Origin: Lentzea pudingi
GTDB lineage: Bacteria > Actinomycetota > Actinomycetes > Mycobacteriales > Pseudonocardiaceae
Direction of reading: 5' to 3'
Assembly (NCBI RefSeq): GCF_014646255.1
Contig: NZ_BMNC01000003.1
Location: 248,001 to 312,000 of the forward strand
DNA length: 64,000 bases
A program made the position numbers and the translations under genes. Of the stretch, positions 42,493 to 51,576 are shown one piece after another. The notes under the pieces are model-generated. The model saw only the letters and a list, made by a program, of their open reading frames with translations, was not told the origin of the DNA and did no database searches. Positions within the stretch are counted from its first letter, which is position 1. Each line of letters opens with the position of its first letter.

Positions 42493-43221
42493 ATGCCTCA
42501 GTTCGAGGGCAAGACGGTGGTCGTGACCGGCGGGAGCAGCGGCATCGGCCTCGCCGCCGCCCGGCGGTTCGCGGGCGAGGGCGCGCACGTGTTCATCACC
42601 GGCAGGCGTCAGGGCGAGCTGGACGCGGCGGTGGAGCTGATCGGTGACGCCACGGCAGTGCGGGGGGACGTGGCCGACCCGGCGGACCTCGACCGGCTCT
42701 ACGACGCGGTCCGCGCCAGGGGCAGGGGAGTGGACGCGCTGTTCGCCAACGCGGGCATCGGCGGGTTCGCGGCGCTCGAGGACACGACCGAGGAGCACTT
42801 CGACCTGATCTTCGGCGTCAACGTGCGCGGCACGCTGTTCAGCGTCCAGAAGGCGCTGCCGCTGCTCAACGACGGCGCCGCGGTGATCGTGAACTGCTCG
42901 GTCCGCGCCGACGACGGCGTCGCGGAGTTCGGCACCTACGCGGCGACCAAGGCCGCGCTGCGCTCGTACGTCCGCACCTGGGCCAACGAGCTCAAGGGCC
43001 GGGGCGTCCGCGTCAACGCGATCTCACCGGGCACGATCGACACGCCCGCCCTCGCCGGCCTGTCCGAGGAGGCCAGGGAGGGCTTCGCGGCGGGGGTGCC
43101 GATCGGCAGGATCGGGACGGCGGACGAGGTGGCGGACGCGGTCGCGTTCCTCGCCTCGGACCAGAGCAGCTTCATCGTCGGCGCCAACCTCTACGTCGAC
43201 GGCGGCGAGAACCAGTTGTAG
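42493..43221 (+). CDS. Short-chain dehydrogenase/reductase
   Basis: 242 residues from the ATG after CTGGAGGGC. NAD(P) motif VVVTGGSSGIGLAAARRF (8-25), NAG motif FANAGIGG, and the active site Ser in NCSVRADD with YAATKAALRSY (Tyr and Lys). The C-terminus FIVGANLYVDGGENQL is the usual family end. Substrate unknown; such TetR/SDR pairs commonly respond to electrophiles or quinones. Confidence 0.9.
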   Translation: MPQFEGKTVVVTGGSSGIGLAAARRFAGEGAHVFITGRRQGELDAAVELIGDATAVRGDVADPADLDRLYDAVRARGRGVDALFANAGIGGFAALEDTTEEHFDLIFGVNVRGTLFSVQKALPLLNDGAAVIVNCSVRADDGVAEFGTYAATKAALRSYVRTWANELKGRGVRVNAISPGTIDTPALAGLSEEAREGFAAGVPIGRIGTADEVADAVAFLASDQSSFIVGANLYVDGGENQL

Positions 43222-43239
43222 CCACGTAGGGTCGGGGCC

Positions 43240-44217
43240 GTGGATCGCATCGCGGGATCGTTGTACGGACTGGCTTTCGGGGACGCGCTCGCCAAGCCGA
43301 CGGAGTTCCTGACCGTCGCGGAGATCGAGCGCGAGTTCGGTGCCGGGCCGGACGACCTGACAGGCGATCCCGCGCTGGTCACCGACGACACGCAGATGGC
43401 GCTCGCGGTGGCGTGGGCGCTGCGTGACGTCGACCAGTACACCGCCGAAGCACTCGAACCGCGCCTGCGGGAGCGGTTCGTCGCGTGGGCGCACAGCCCG
43501 GAGAACAACCGTGCGCCGGGGATGACGTGCCTGCGCGCGTGCGGCGGGCTGGCGGAGGGCGCCCCGTGGGTGGAGGCGACCATCACCGGCTCCAAGGGAT
43601 GCGGCGCGAACATGCGCGTGACCCCGGTCGGTCTGGTGCCCGGCCTCGACCTCGACGTGCTCGCCGGGGTGTCGCAGTTGCAGGCCGCGATGACCCACGG
43701 CCATCCCACGGCGCTTGCCGCGTCCGAGCTCACGGCCTACGCGACGCGCGTGCTGGTCGACGGCGCCGACCTGGCCGACGTGCCCGCCGCCCTGCTGGCC
43801 CGCTGCGCCGAGCGGCGTTCGGTCTACCTGGAGGAGTGGCTGGGATCCCTGTGGCAGATGCCGGGGGCGACCACTCCCGCCGACTTCATCGCCCGCGGCT
43901 GGGACGAGTGCGCCGAGATCCTCGAACGGCTGGTGGCCGCTCTGGCGAGGCCCGACGACGGCGAGGACGCGTGCCTCGCCACCGGCGAGGGCTGGATCGC
44001 CGAGGAGGCGCTGGCGACCGGGCTGTACTGCGCGATCCGGCACGCCGACGACCCGGTGGCCTGCCTGGTGCGGGCGGCGCGGACCAGTGGCGACTCGGAC
44101 TCGATCGCCGCGTTGGCCGGGGCGTTCGTGGGTGCCGCGCACGGTCTGGACGCCTGGCCGGCGGACTGGGTCGAACGCATCGAGTACGCGGACCAGCTGG
44201 CCGCGCTCACCGCCTAG
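43240..44217 (+). CDS. ADP-ribosylglycohydrolase family protein
   Basis: 325 residues from a GTG. Opens with RIAGSLYGLAFGDALAKPTEF; metal ligands are expected in LVTDDTQMALAVAWAL (about 45-60) and in TSGDSDSIAALAGAFVGAAHG near 285-305, the two magnesium-binding blocks of DraG/ARH enzymes. It should remove ADP-ribose from proteins, nucleic acids or small molecules. No ADP-ribosyltransferase is nearby. Converges with a 4-bp overlap on the next gene. Confidence 0.9.
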   Translation: MDRIAGSLYGLAFGDALAKPTEFLTVAEIEREFGAGPDDLTGDPALVTDDTQMALAVAWALRDVDQYTAEALEPRLRERFVAWAHSPENNRAPGMTCLRACGGLAEGAPWVEATITGSKGCGANMRVTPVGLVPGLDLDVLAGVSQLQAAMTHGHPTALAASELTAYATRVLVDGADLADVPAALLARCAERRSVYLEEWLGSLWQMPGATTPADFIARGWDECAEILERLVAALARPDDGEDACLATGEGWIAEEALATGLYCAIRHADDPVACLVRAARTSGDSDSIAALAGAFVGAAHGLDAWPADWVERIEYADQLAALTA

Positions 44218-44813
44218 GTTCGGCTGTCGAGCCACTTGCCCCAAGTGTGTCGCTTGACCCGGACTTCGGGACGGTCGGCGAGATCGAGGAGGAACCGGGC
44301 TCGAAGCCGGACGAGAGGATCGTCCGCGCCGGTGAGAATCGTCAGCCGGTCGCGGAAGTCCGTGTCGGCGACGTGGTGCACCAGGGACGCGTACATCCAG
44401 TCCTTGCAACGGTAGGAGCGGTGGATCGCGTCGATCAGCAGATCGGCCGCCTCCTGCCGCACCTCCGCCACCGTTCCGTTCCGCCTCAGGTGCTCGAGCA
44501 CCCCTTCCTTCATCGACCACGGTGACCACGGGTGGGAACCCCGCGAACGCCACTCGTCGGGGAACAGCCCCTCCCACCGCAGGTACAGCGCCATGAACGG
44601 CCAGCGCTCCACGCTCACGGCGGTGTTCCGGAAGTCCAGGTCCCACGCGGTCGCGACGTACCAGAAGATCGTCCGCTCCTCGTCGGGTTCGTAGCGCGAC
44701 ACGCCGGTTCCCGTCTCCACCAGCGCCCGGTGCCGTGCCAGAGCCCGGCCGCGGACGACGTCGTCACGAGCGGTCAGGTCGAACATCCACGCGTCGCGGC
44801 GGCCGATCTTCAT
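44214..44813 (-). CDS. Hypothetical protein
   Basis: 199 residues from the ATG at 44813; an in-frame GTG at 44870 would add 19 residues that look unconserved. Mostly helical, rich in Trp and Arg (WMFDLTARDDVVRGRALARHRALVETG; VSVERWPFMALYLRWEGLFPDEW; EVRQEAADLLIDAIHRSYRCKDWMYASLVHH). No signal peptide, membrane helix or known catalytic motif. I do not recognise the family. The ribosome site is weak for both starts. Confidence 0.6.
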   Translation of the reverse strand: MKIGRRDAWMFDLTARDDVVRGRALARHRALVETGTGVSRYEPDEERTIFWYVATAWDLDFRNTAVSVERWPFMALYLRWEGLFPDEWRSRGSHPWSPWSMKEGVLEHLRRNGTVAEVRQEAADLLIDAIHRSYRCKDWMYASLVHHVADTDFRDRLTILTGADDPLVRLRARFLLDLADRPEVRVKRHTWGKWLDSRT

Positions 44814-44884
44814 CGGCGGAGCATCGCACGGCTCGTCCGCGAGGTTCGAAGCATTTCTGTCAGCTGTCACCCACGGATGCCTGC

Positions 44885-44896
44885 TAAAGCGTTATA
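44885..44896. promoter_or_regulatory. Candidate mannan operator, distal copy
   Basis: TAAAGCGTTATA, part of the 14-bp near-palindrome CTAAAGCGTTATAG, a variant of the TAAAACGCTTAA site at 44984-44995. It lies 113 bp before the solute-binding protein gene. Confidence 0.5.
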
Positions 44897-44983
44897 GACA
44901 GCGATTCACGTTGCGTCTAGGTTAAGCGCTCATCACCCCGATCTTCTCCCGTCAAAGCCGGGGGTTGTTTCGGGCTCGTCAAC

Positions 44984-44995
44984 TAAAACGCTTAA
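44984..44995. promoter_or_regulatory. Mannan-locus LacI operator, importer copy
   Basis: TAAAACGCTTAA, 13 bp before the GTG of the solute-binding protein gene. The exact reverse complement is found at 52686-52697 before the secreted mannanase gene, and variants at 44885 and 52628, which marks a local regulon. Confidence 0.75.
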
Positions 44996-45008
44996 GTTCG
45001 GAGGCGAA

Positions 45009-46322
45009 GTGGCTGCGACTCGCGCAACGGTGGCCGGGACGGTTCTCGTGCTGGCTCTCTCCGCCTGCGGCGGCGGTGGCGGGGCGGACGGCGAGGCGGT
45101 CGTCGCCGTTCCCGCCGACCCGGCGAAGGTCACCGGGACCATCACGGTCCTGACCAACCGGACCGACCAGGTGCAGGACGGCACGACCCAGAAGTACGCC
45201 GACGAGTTCAAGAAGACCTATCCCGGTGTCACGGTGGAGTTCCAGGGCCTCACCGACTACGAGGGCGAGGTCCGGATCCGGATGAGCGGCGAGGACTACG
45301 GCGACGTGGTGCTCATCCCCGGTTCGGTCGACTCCAACCAGTACCCGCAGTTCTTCGCTCCGCTGGGAACCACCGAGGAGTTGCAGCCCAAGTACGACTT
45401 CACCGACAAGGCCACTGTGGACGGCAAGGTCTACGGGCTCGCGAACATCGGCACCGCCAACGGGTTCGTCTACAACAGGGCCGTCTGGCAGAAAGCCGGT
45501 GTCACCGAGTGGCCGAGGACGCCCGCGGAGTTCCTCACCGCGCTCAGGGCGATCAAGGACAAGACCGGGTCCACGCCGTACTACACGAACTACAAGGACG
45601 GCTGGCCGCTGACGAACTGGGGCAGCGGCCTCGGCTCGCCGAGCTGTGACGTCGCGGCCAACGACAAGCTGGCCGAGACGAAGGAACCGTGGGCGCCGGG
45701 CACGGACCTGAACGTCGTGGACACGCTGCTGCACGACATCGTCCACACCGGACTCTCCGAGGCCGACCCGAACACCACCAACTGGGAGAACTCCAAGAAC
45801 CTCCTCGGCACCGGCGAGGTCGCGACCATGTGGCTCGGGTCGTGGGCGGTGGTCCAGATGCGGGAGGCCGCGCGCAAGGCCGGGCGCGACCCGCAGGACA
45901 TCGGGTTCATGCCGTTCCCCGCACAGGTCGGCGGGAAGTTCTGCTCGGTGGTGCGGCCCGACTACCTGTTCGCGATCAACAAGCACAGCAAGGCGAAGGA
46001 AGCCGCGCGGGCGTGGATCGACTGGTACATCTCGAAGTCCGGCGACGCGCAGAAGTCGCTGTCGATCTCCGCGCTCAAGGGTGCGCCGCTGCCGGAGAGC
46101 CTCAAGCCGTTCGAGGAGGAGAAGGTCGAGCTCGTGCGGCTCGGCTGGGCGAAGAACAACCTGGTCAGTCAGATCGACAAGGCGTCCGAGGTGGGGCTGA
46201 GCGCCAAGGACTACCCGCAGCGCATCGTCGACGTCGCCAGGGGAGCGGCACCGGGTGATCTCGCGGGCGTGTTCGCCGACCTCAACAAGAGGTGGGCGGA
46301 AGCGCAGGCCGAGATCGGCTGA
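45009..46322 (+). CDS. Sugar ABC transporter solute-binding lipoprotein
   Basis: 437 residues from a GTG after GGAGGCGAA. Lipoprotein signal with lipobox LSAC (LVLALSACGGGG, Cys near 20). Family 1 extracellular solute-binding fold: GTITVLTNRTDQVQDGT, YADEFKKTYPGVTVEFQGLTDYE, GLANIGTANGFVYNRAVWQKAGV, GEVATMWLGSWAVVQM. Given the adjoining mannosidase it probably captures mannobiose or manno-oligosaccharides. First gene of the operon SBP - permease - permease - mannosidase. Confidence 0.92.
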   Translation: MAATRATVAGTVLVLALSACGGGGGADGEAVVAVPADPAKVTGTITVLTNRTDQVQDGTTQKYADEFKKTYPGVTVEFQGLTDYEGEVRIRMSGEDYGDVVLIPGSVDSNQYPQFFAPLGTTEELQPKYDFTDKATVDGKVYGLANIGTANGFVYNRAVWQKAGVTEWPRTPAEFLTALRAIKDKTGSTPYYTNYKDGWPLTNWGSGLGSPSCDVAANDKLAETKEPWAPGTDLNVVDTLLHDIVHTGLSEADPNTTNWENSKNLLGTGEVATMWLGSWAVVQMREAARKAGRDPQDIGFMPFPAQVGGKFCSVVRPDYLFAINKHSKAKEAARAWIDWYISKSGDAQKSLSISALKGAPLPESLKPFEEEKVELVRLGWAKNNLVSQIDKASEVGLSAKDYPQRIVDVARGAAPGDLAGVFADLNKRWAEAQAEIG

Positions 46323-46330
46323 GCGCCCCC

Positions 46331-47191
46331 ATGACGCAACGCGCCCACGTGCCGTGGCTCTACCTGCTCGTCCCGCTCGCGTTCCTGGTGGCGTTCACCT
46401 ACGTGCCGGTCGTGAGCATGGTGGTGCACAGCTTCACGGACTGGGACGGCCTCAGCCGCGACCGGGAGTTCGTCGGCGCCGAGAACTACGTCGACCTCTT
46501 CACCCGGCCGCAGCTGTTCCAGGTGTTCGCGGTCAGCCTCTTCTACCTCGCGGGCGCGTTGCTGCAGACGGGGCTGGCGCTGTACTTCGCGACCGTCCTG
46601 AGCTTCGGCACGCGGCTGCGGGGCCTGTTCAAGGGCATCTTCTTCTTCCCCTACCTCATCAACGGCGTCGCGATCGGGTTCGTGTTCCTCTACTTCTTCC
46701 AGCCCGGCGGCACGCTGGACACCACGCTCGCGGTGTTCGGCGTGCAGCCCCGGTTGTGGCTGGGCGATCCCGACCTCGTCAACACCTCGCTCGCCGGGGT
46801 CTCCGTCTGGCGCTACGCCGGGCTGAACCTCGTGCTGTTCCTCGGCGCCATCCAGTCGATCCCGCCGCACCTGTACGAAGCGGCCACTTTGGACGGAGCG
46901 AACCGGTGGCAGCAGTTCCGCCACATCATCGTGCCCAGCATCAAACCGATCATCAGCCTGTGCGTGATCCTCGCGGTGTCCGGCGCGCTGTCGGTGTTCG
47001 AGATCCCGTTCATCATGACCGGGGGAGCGAACAACAGCGAGACGTTCGTGATCCAGACGATCAAGCTGGCGTTCACCTTCAACAAGGTCGGCCTGGCGTC
47101 GGCGGCCGCGGTGGTCCTGCTCGTCATCGTGCTGCTGGTGACGTGGTTGCAGCGGACGCTCGTCCCCGAGGAGAGGGTCGAGCAGTCATGA
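46331..47191 (+). CDS. Sugar ABC transporter permease (MalF type)
   Basis: 286 residues, six membrane segments. The EAA loop is YEAATLDGANRWQQFRHIIVPSIKPI (around 195-220), which docks the ATPase. The start at 46331 is 8 bp after the SBP stop; an earlier in-frame ATG adds hydrophilic residues inside the SBP gene. ATGA overlap with the next permease. No ATPase gene is present in the locus, so a shared MsiK-type ATPase is likely. Confidence 0.92.
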   Translation: MTQRAHVPWLYLLVPLAFLVAFTYVPVVSMVVHSFTDWDGLSRDREFVGAENYVDLFTRPQLFQVFAVSLFYLAGALLQTGLALYFATVLSFGTRLRGLFKGIFFFPYLINGVAIGFVFLYFFQPGGTLDTTLAVFGVQPRLWLGDPDLVNTSLAGVSVWRYAGLNLVLFLGAIQSIPPHLYEAATLDGANRWQQFRHIIVPSIKPIISLCVILAVSGALSVFEIPFIMTGGANNSETFVIQTIKLAFTFNKVGLASAAAVVLLVIVLLVTWLQRTLVPEERVEQS

Positions 47192-48021
47192 CCGCACGCC
47201 ACGCGCTCGCCGCATTCCTCAAGTACCTCAGCCTGGTGCTCGCCAGCGTCGCGGTGGTGCTGCCGTTGCTGGCCGTGCTGCTCACCTCGTTGCGCACCAG
47301 CGAGGAGGCCACCGCCGGCCGCAACCCGCTGGCCGCGCCGGCCGACTGGTTCAACCTCGGCAACTTCGCCATCGCCTTCACCGACGGGCAGATGGCGCGG
47401 GCGCTGTGGAACACGACGTTCATCCTCGTCTTCGCGCTGATCGGCACCGTGCTCATCGGCTCGATGACCGCCTACGCCGTCGACCGGTTCCACTTCAGGG
47501 CCAAGAAGCTCGTCATGGCCCTGTTCCTCGTCGCGACGCTGGTGCCCAGTGTGACCACGCAGGTCGCGACCTACGAGGTGATCAGCGCGCTGGGCGTCAA
47601 CGGCACCCGGTGGGCGCCGATCCTGCTCTACACCGGCACGGACATCGTGGCCGTGTACATCTTCCTGCAGTTCATGCGTTCCATCCCGGTCGCGCTCGAC
47701 GAGGCGGCGCGGATCGACGGCGCCGGCTCCCTCACGATCTACTGGCGGATCGTCCTGCCGCTGCTGCGGCCCGCGATCGTCACCGTCGTGATCGTCAAGG
47801 GCGTCGCGATCTACAACGACTTCTACATCCCGTTCCTGTACATGCCCTCGGAGAAGCTCGGCACCATCTCGACCGCGCTGTTCCGGTTCAAGGGCCCGTA
47901 CGGCGCCCACTGGGAGGTCATCTCGGCGGGCACGGTCCTCGTCATCCTCCCGACCCTGGTCGTGTTCCTCGTGTTGCAGCGCTTCATCTACGGCGGGCTC
48001 ACCGCGGGCGCGGTCAAATAA
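47188..48021 (+). CDS. Sugar ABC transporter permease (MalG type)
   Basis: 277 residues, six membrane segments, with the typical MalG opening (LAVLLTSLRTSEEATAGRNPLAAPADW) and EAA loop LDEAARIDGAGSLTIYWRIVLPLLRPAI. The ATG overlaps the MalF-type gene stop (ATGA). Together with 46331-47191 it forms the membrane channel of the importer. Confidence 0.92.
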   Translation: MTARHALAAFLKYLSLVLASVAVVLPLLAVLLTSLRTSEEATAGRNPLAAPADWFNLGNFAIAFTDGQMARALWNTTFILVFALIGTVLIGSMTAYAVDRFHFRAKKLVMALFLVATLVPSVTTQVATYEVISALGVNGTRWAPILLYTGTDIVAVYIFLQFMRSIPVALDEAARIDGAGSLTIYWRIVLPLLRPAIVTVVIVKGVAIYNDFYIPFLYMPSEKLGTISTALFRFKGPYGAHWEVISAGTVLVILPTLVVFLVLQRFIYGGLTAGAVK

Positions 48022-48042
48022 CCACTTCAGGAGAAGCAGAAC

Positions 48043-50403
48043 ATGGTGACCAGAACCGAACTCCACGACGGCTGGGTCCTCCGCTCCGAGAGCCCGAGCA
48101 AGATCGGCGAGAGGGAAGTGCCCGCCACGGTGCCGGGCTCCGTGCACACCGACCTGCTCGCGGCCGGGCTCATCCCCGATCCGTACCTCGACGAGAACGA
48201 GGCGAAGCTCGCGTGGATCGGCCGGACCGACTGGCGCTACGAGACGACCTTCCACTACAGCGCGGCCGGTGACACCCGGGTCGAGCTGGTGTGCGACGGC
48301 CTGGACACGGTCGCCAGGATCGAGCTGAACGGCCACGAGATCGCCTCCACGGCCAACATGCACCGCGGTTACCGCTTCGACGTCCGGGCGGCCCTGCGCG
48401 ACGGCGAGAACACGCTCTCGGTGACGTTCACGAGCGCGCTGGCCCACGCCGAGGAACAGGAACGGCTGCTCGGCGCGCGACCGCACGTCAACGCCCACCC
48501 GTACAACATGATCCGCAAGATGGCCTGCAACTTCGGCTGGGACTGGGGCCCGGTCCTCGTCACCGCCGGGATCTGGCGGCCGATCGCGATCGAGGAGTGG
48601 CAGGCGGCGCGGATCGCGGCCGTCCGCCCCCTCACGAGCATGGACGGCCGTGCGGAGGTGCACGTCGACGTCGAACGGACCGGCGACGAACCGCTGACGG
48701 TCGTCGCGCGCATCGGCGAGCACGAGGTCCGGTCCGACCTCCTGCCCGGTGCCGGCGGAACGGTGCTGCGGATGGAACTCGGCGACGTCGACCTGTGGTG
48801 GCCACGCGGCTATGGCGCGCAGACATTGCACCCCATGGAGGTCTCACTGTCCACAGGGGACACCTGGCGGGGCGAGGTCGGGTTCCGCACGGTCGAGCTG
48901 CTCACGAACGCCGACGACGACGGCACCGAGTTCACGTTCCGGATCAACGGGGAGCGCGTCTTCGTCAAGGGCGTCAACTGGATCCCGGACGACTGCTTCC
49001 CGCACCGCGTCGGTGCGGAACGGCTGCGGGAGCGGTTCGGCCAGGCCCTCGACGCGGGCGTCAACCTCCTGCGCGTCTGGGGCGGCGGCATCTACGAGTC
49101 CGACGACTTCTACGCGCTCGCCGACGAGCTGGGACTGCTGGTGTGGCAGGACTTCCTGTTCGCCTGCGCGGCCTACCCCGAGGAGGAACCGCTGCGCGGC
49201 GAGGTCGTCGCGGAGGCCCGGGACGCCGTCAACCGGCTGGCCGCGCACCCGAGCCTCATCGCCTGGAACGGCGGCAACGAGAACGTCTGGGGCTACCACG
49301 ACTGGGGCTGGCAGGAGCAGCTCGGCGAGCGGACCTGGGGCGTCGGCTACTACACCGACGTCCTCCCGAAGATCGTCGCCGAGCTGGACCCGGGCCGTCC
49401 GTACCTGCCGAGCAGCCCGTACTCGGTCTCGGAGGACCTGCACCCGAACGACCCGGCGCACGGCTGCACGCACATCTGGGACGTCTGGAACGACCGCGAC
49501 TACACGGCCTACCTCGAGTACGAACCGCGGTTCGTGGCGGAGTTCGGGTTCTGCGGACCGCCCGCCGCGGCGACGGTGAAGAAGGCGATACGCGACACCC
49601 CACCCGCGCCGTACGGGCGCCGCATGACCGCCCACATCAAGGCCGACGACGGCAACCGCAAGATCGCGCGCAGGCTCGCCGAGCACTTCCAGGACGTGCG
49701 GGGCTTCGACGACTGGCACTGGGCCGCGCAACTCAACCAGGCCCACGCCGTCAGCACCGGGATCGGGCACTTCCGGTCGCTGACCCCGAAGTGCTCCGGC
49801 ACGATCCTGTGGCAGCTCAACGACTGCTGGCCGGTGACCTCGTGGGCGGTCGTCGACGGCTACGGCCGCCTCAAGCCCGCCTGGTACGCGTTGCGCGCGA
49901 GCTACGCCGACCGGTTGCTGACGATCAGGCCGGACGCCGTCGTCGCGGTGAACGACACCGCGCGGGAGTGGGCGGGCGAACTGCGGGTGCGGCGGGTGCG
50001 GCTCGACGGTGCGGAGGTGGCGGACGTGGTGCTGCCGCTCGTGGTGGCTCCGCGTTCGGCCACGACCGTCCCGGTGGACCCGGCCGGTGGCCTCGTCGTG
50101 GCGTCCGTGGGCGAGGTCAGGGCGTTCGCGTTCCCGGACGGGGAAGCCTTGCCGGAAGCCGCTTTCGACGCGACGGCGGAGGCTGTCGACGGCGGCTACC
50201 GCGTCACCGTGACCGCCCGGTCGGTGCTGAAGGACCTGACACTGCTGGCCGACAAGGTGGCGGCGGACGGCGTCGTCGACCGCGGGCTGATCTCGTTGCT
50301 GCCGGGGGAGTCGGCTGTGTTCGCCGTGCGCACGGCGGCGCGGTTCGCGCCGGAGTTGTTGCTGGCGGCTGACGTCCTGCGGTCAGCGAACCAACTGGTC
50401 TAG
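48043..50403 (+). CDS. GH2 beta-mannosidase
   Basis: 786 residues, no signal peptide, so it is cytoplasmic and acts on imported oligosaccharides. Sugar-binding domain about 1-170 (LHDGWVLRSESPSKI; NFGWDWGPVLVTAGIWRPI), Ig-like domain about 180-275, catalytic barrel about 280-600 with acid/base Glu in AWNGGNENVWGY and nucleophile Glu in RFVAEFGFCGPP, then C-terminal beta domains. Length is near the family norm (about 800-850). Releases mannose from the non-reducing end. Last gene of the importer operon, 21 bp after the permease; ends on the convergent LacI gene. Confidence 0.92.
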   Translation: MVTRTELHDGWVLRSESPSKIGEREVPATVPGSVHTDLLAAGLIPDPYLDENEAKLAWIGRTDWRYETTFHYSAAGDTRVELVCDGLDTVARIELNGHEIASTANMHRGYRFDVRAALRDGENTLSVTFTSALAHAEEQERLLGARPHVNAHPYNMIRKMACNFGWDWGPVLVTAGIWRPIAIEEWQAARIAAVRPLTSMDGRAEVHVDVERTGDEPLTVVARIGEHEVRSDLLPGAGGTVLRMELGDVDLWWPRGYGAQTLHPMEVSLSTGDTWRGEVGFRTVELLTNADDDGTEFTFRINGERVFVKGVNWIPDDCFPHRVGAERLRERFGQALDAGVNLLRVWGGGIYESDDFYALADELGLLVWQDFLFACAAYPEEEPLRGEVVAEARDAVNRLAAHPSLIAWNGGNENVWGYHDWGWQEQLGERTWGVGYYTDVLPKIVAELDPGRPYLPSSPYSVSEDLHPNDPAHGCTHIWDVWNDRDYTAYLEYEPRFVAEFGFCGPPAAATVKKAIRDTPPAPYGRRMTAHIKADDGNRKIARRLAEHFQDVRGFDDWHWAAQLNQAHAVSTGIGHFRSLTPKCSGTILWQLNDCWPVTSWAVVDGYGRLKPAWYALRASYADRLLTIRPDAVVAVNDTAREWAGELRVRRVRLDGAEVADVVLPLVVAPRSATTVPVDPAGGLVVASVGEVRAFAFPDGEALPEAAFDATAEAVDGGYRVTVTARSVLKDLTLLADKVAADGVVDRGLISLLPGESAVFAVRTAARFAPELLLAADVLRSANQLV

Positions 50404-51425
50404 CGTTGCGGAGGTGCTGTGCTCGACCGCGGGACGAGCCTCGGCGCCGGCACCTCCACACCGCGCTGCTCGACGGCGCCGTTCTTCGCGACCACGTCGA
50501 GCAGCAACTGCGCGACGCGGGCACCGTAGGCGGCGACGTCCCGGGCGAGCGCGGTGATCGCCGGCCGGATCACCTGGCACAGCTGCGAGTCGTCCCACGC
50601 GACGATCGACAGGTCCGTGGGCACCGAGAGCCGCATCTCGTCGGCGACCGACATCCCCGCGACGGCCATGATGCTGTTGTCGTAGAGGATCGCCGTCGGA
50701 CGCTCGGGCGAGGTCAGCAGCCTGCGCGTGGCCTGCGCGCCCTCGAGTCCCGTGTAGTCGGTGTGCACGACCTCGATCGACTCGATCCCGTACCGGGTGC
50801 TCGCCTCGCGGAACGCCTCGTCGCGGCGCCGGGTGTGCAGCAGGTCTGGCAGGCCCGCGACCCGGCCGATCCGGCGGTGACCGAGCGCGGCCAGGTAACC
50901 GACGGTCTCGGCGGCGGCCGCGGCGTCGTCCGCCCAGACGTGCGGCAGCGTGCCCACGTCGGCGGGACCGCCCACCACGACGGCGGGCAGTCCGAGCTGC
51001 TCCAGCAGGCCGACGCGGGGGTCGTCGCCGCGCAGGTCGACCACGATGATCCCGTCGACCCGGTGCTCGCCCCACCACGACCGGTAGACCTTGAGCTCGG
51101 CGTCGACGCTCGCGACGACCTGCATCATCAGCGCGTAGCCCGGCGTCGCCAGCACCGACTCGATGCCGCTGACCAGCTCCATGAAGAACGGTTCCACGCC
51201 CAGGGTGGCGGCGGGCCGGGGGATCGCCATGCCGATCACGTTCGTGGTGCCGCCGGACAGCACGCGGGCCGCGCTGTTGCGGTGCCACCCGATCTCGTCG
51301 GCGGCCTCGAGGACACGCTGCCGGGTCCGGTCGGAGACACCGGGCCGCCCGTTGAGGGCGAACGACGCGGCGCTGATCGACACCCCGGCTCGTTGCGCGA
51401 CGTCGGAGATCGTCGGCCGCTTCAT
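50400..51425 (-). CDS. LacI family transcriptional regulator
   Basis: 341 residues. Helix-turn-helix and hinge at 1-60 (KRPTISDVAQRAGVSISAASFALNGRPGVSDRTRQRVLEAADEIGW), then a ribose-binding-protein-like sensor domain. TNVIGMAIPRPAATLGVEPFFMELVSGIESVLA and LSIVAWDDSQLCQVIRP are shared with the divergent paralogue 51577-52614. It converges on the mannosidase gene with a 4-bp overlap. Probable repressor of the mannan locus or of itself. Confidence 0.9.
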   Translation of the reverse strand: MKRPTISDVAQRAGVSISAASFALNGRPGVSDRTRQRVLEAADEIGWHRNSAARVLSGGTTNVIGMAIPRPAATLGVEPFFMELVSGIESVLATPGYALMMQVVASVDAELKVYRSWWGEHRVDGIIVVDLRGDDPRVGLLEQLGLPAVVVGGPADVGTLPHVWADDAAAAAETVGYLAALGHRRIGRVAGLPDLLHTRRRDEAFREASTRYGIESIEVVHTDYTGLEGAQATRRLLTSPERPTAILYDNSIMAVAGMSVADEMRLSVPTDLSIVAWDDSQLCQVIRPAITALARDVAAYGARVAQLLLDVVAKNGAVEQRGVEVPAPRLVPRSSTAPPQR

Positions 51426-51474
51426 CCGGACCTCCTCGTCGGCTGCGGAGATCAAAACATAGCAGCGCAACAAC

Positions 51475-51486
51475 TGAAGCGTTTCA
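51475..51486. promoter_or_regulatory. LacI-type operator
   Basis: TGAAGCGTTTCA, an imperfect 12-bp palindrome with central CG, 50 bp before the start of the LacI gene 50400-51425. Probably an autoregulatory site; related in form to the TAAAACGCTTAA sites. Confidence 0.55.
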
Positions 51487-51510
51487 TCAGCACGCCACGA
51501 GGGCGGTTCC

Positions 51511-51524
51511 TGGGAGCGCTCCCG
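51511..51524. promoter_or_regulatory. CebR-like operator
   Basis: TGGGAGCGCTCCCG matches 13 of 14 positions of the streptomycete CebR box TGGGAGCGCTCCCA. It contains the perfect 12-bp palindrome GGGAGCGCTCCC. It lies between the two divergent LacI genes, 53 bp before the second. Confidence 0.65.
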
Positions 51525-51576
51525 GTTAGACTGGCACGGTCCAGCAGTGCGTGCGCAGGTGAGGCGGTTCCTCCGG

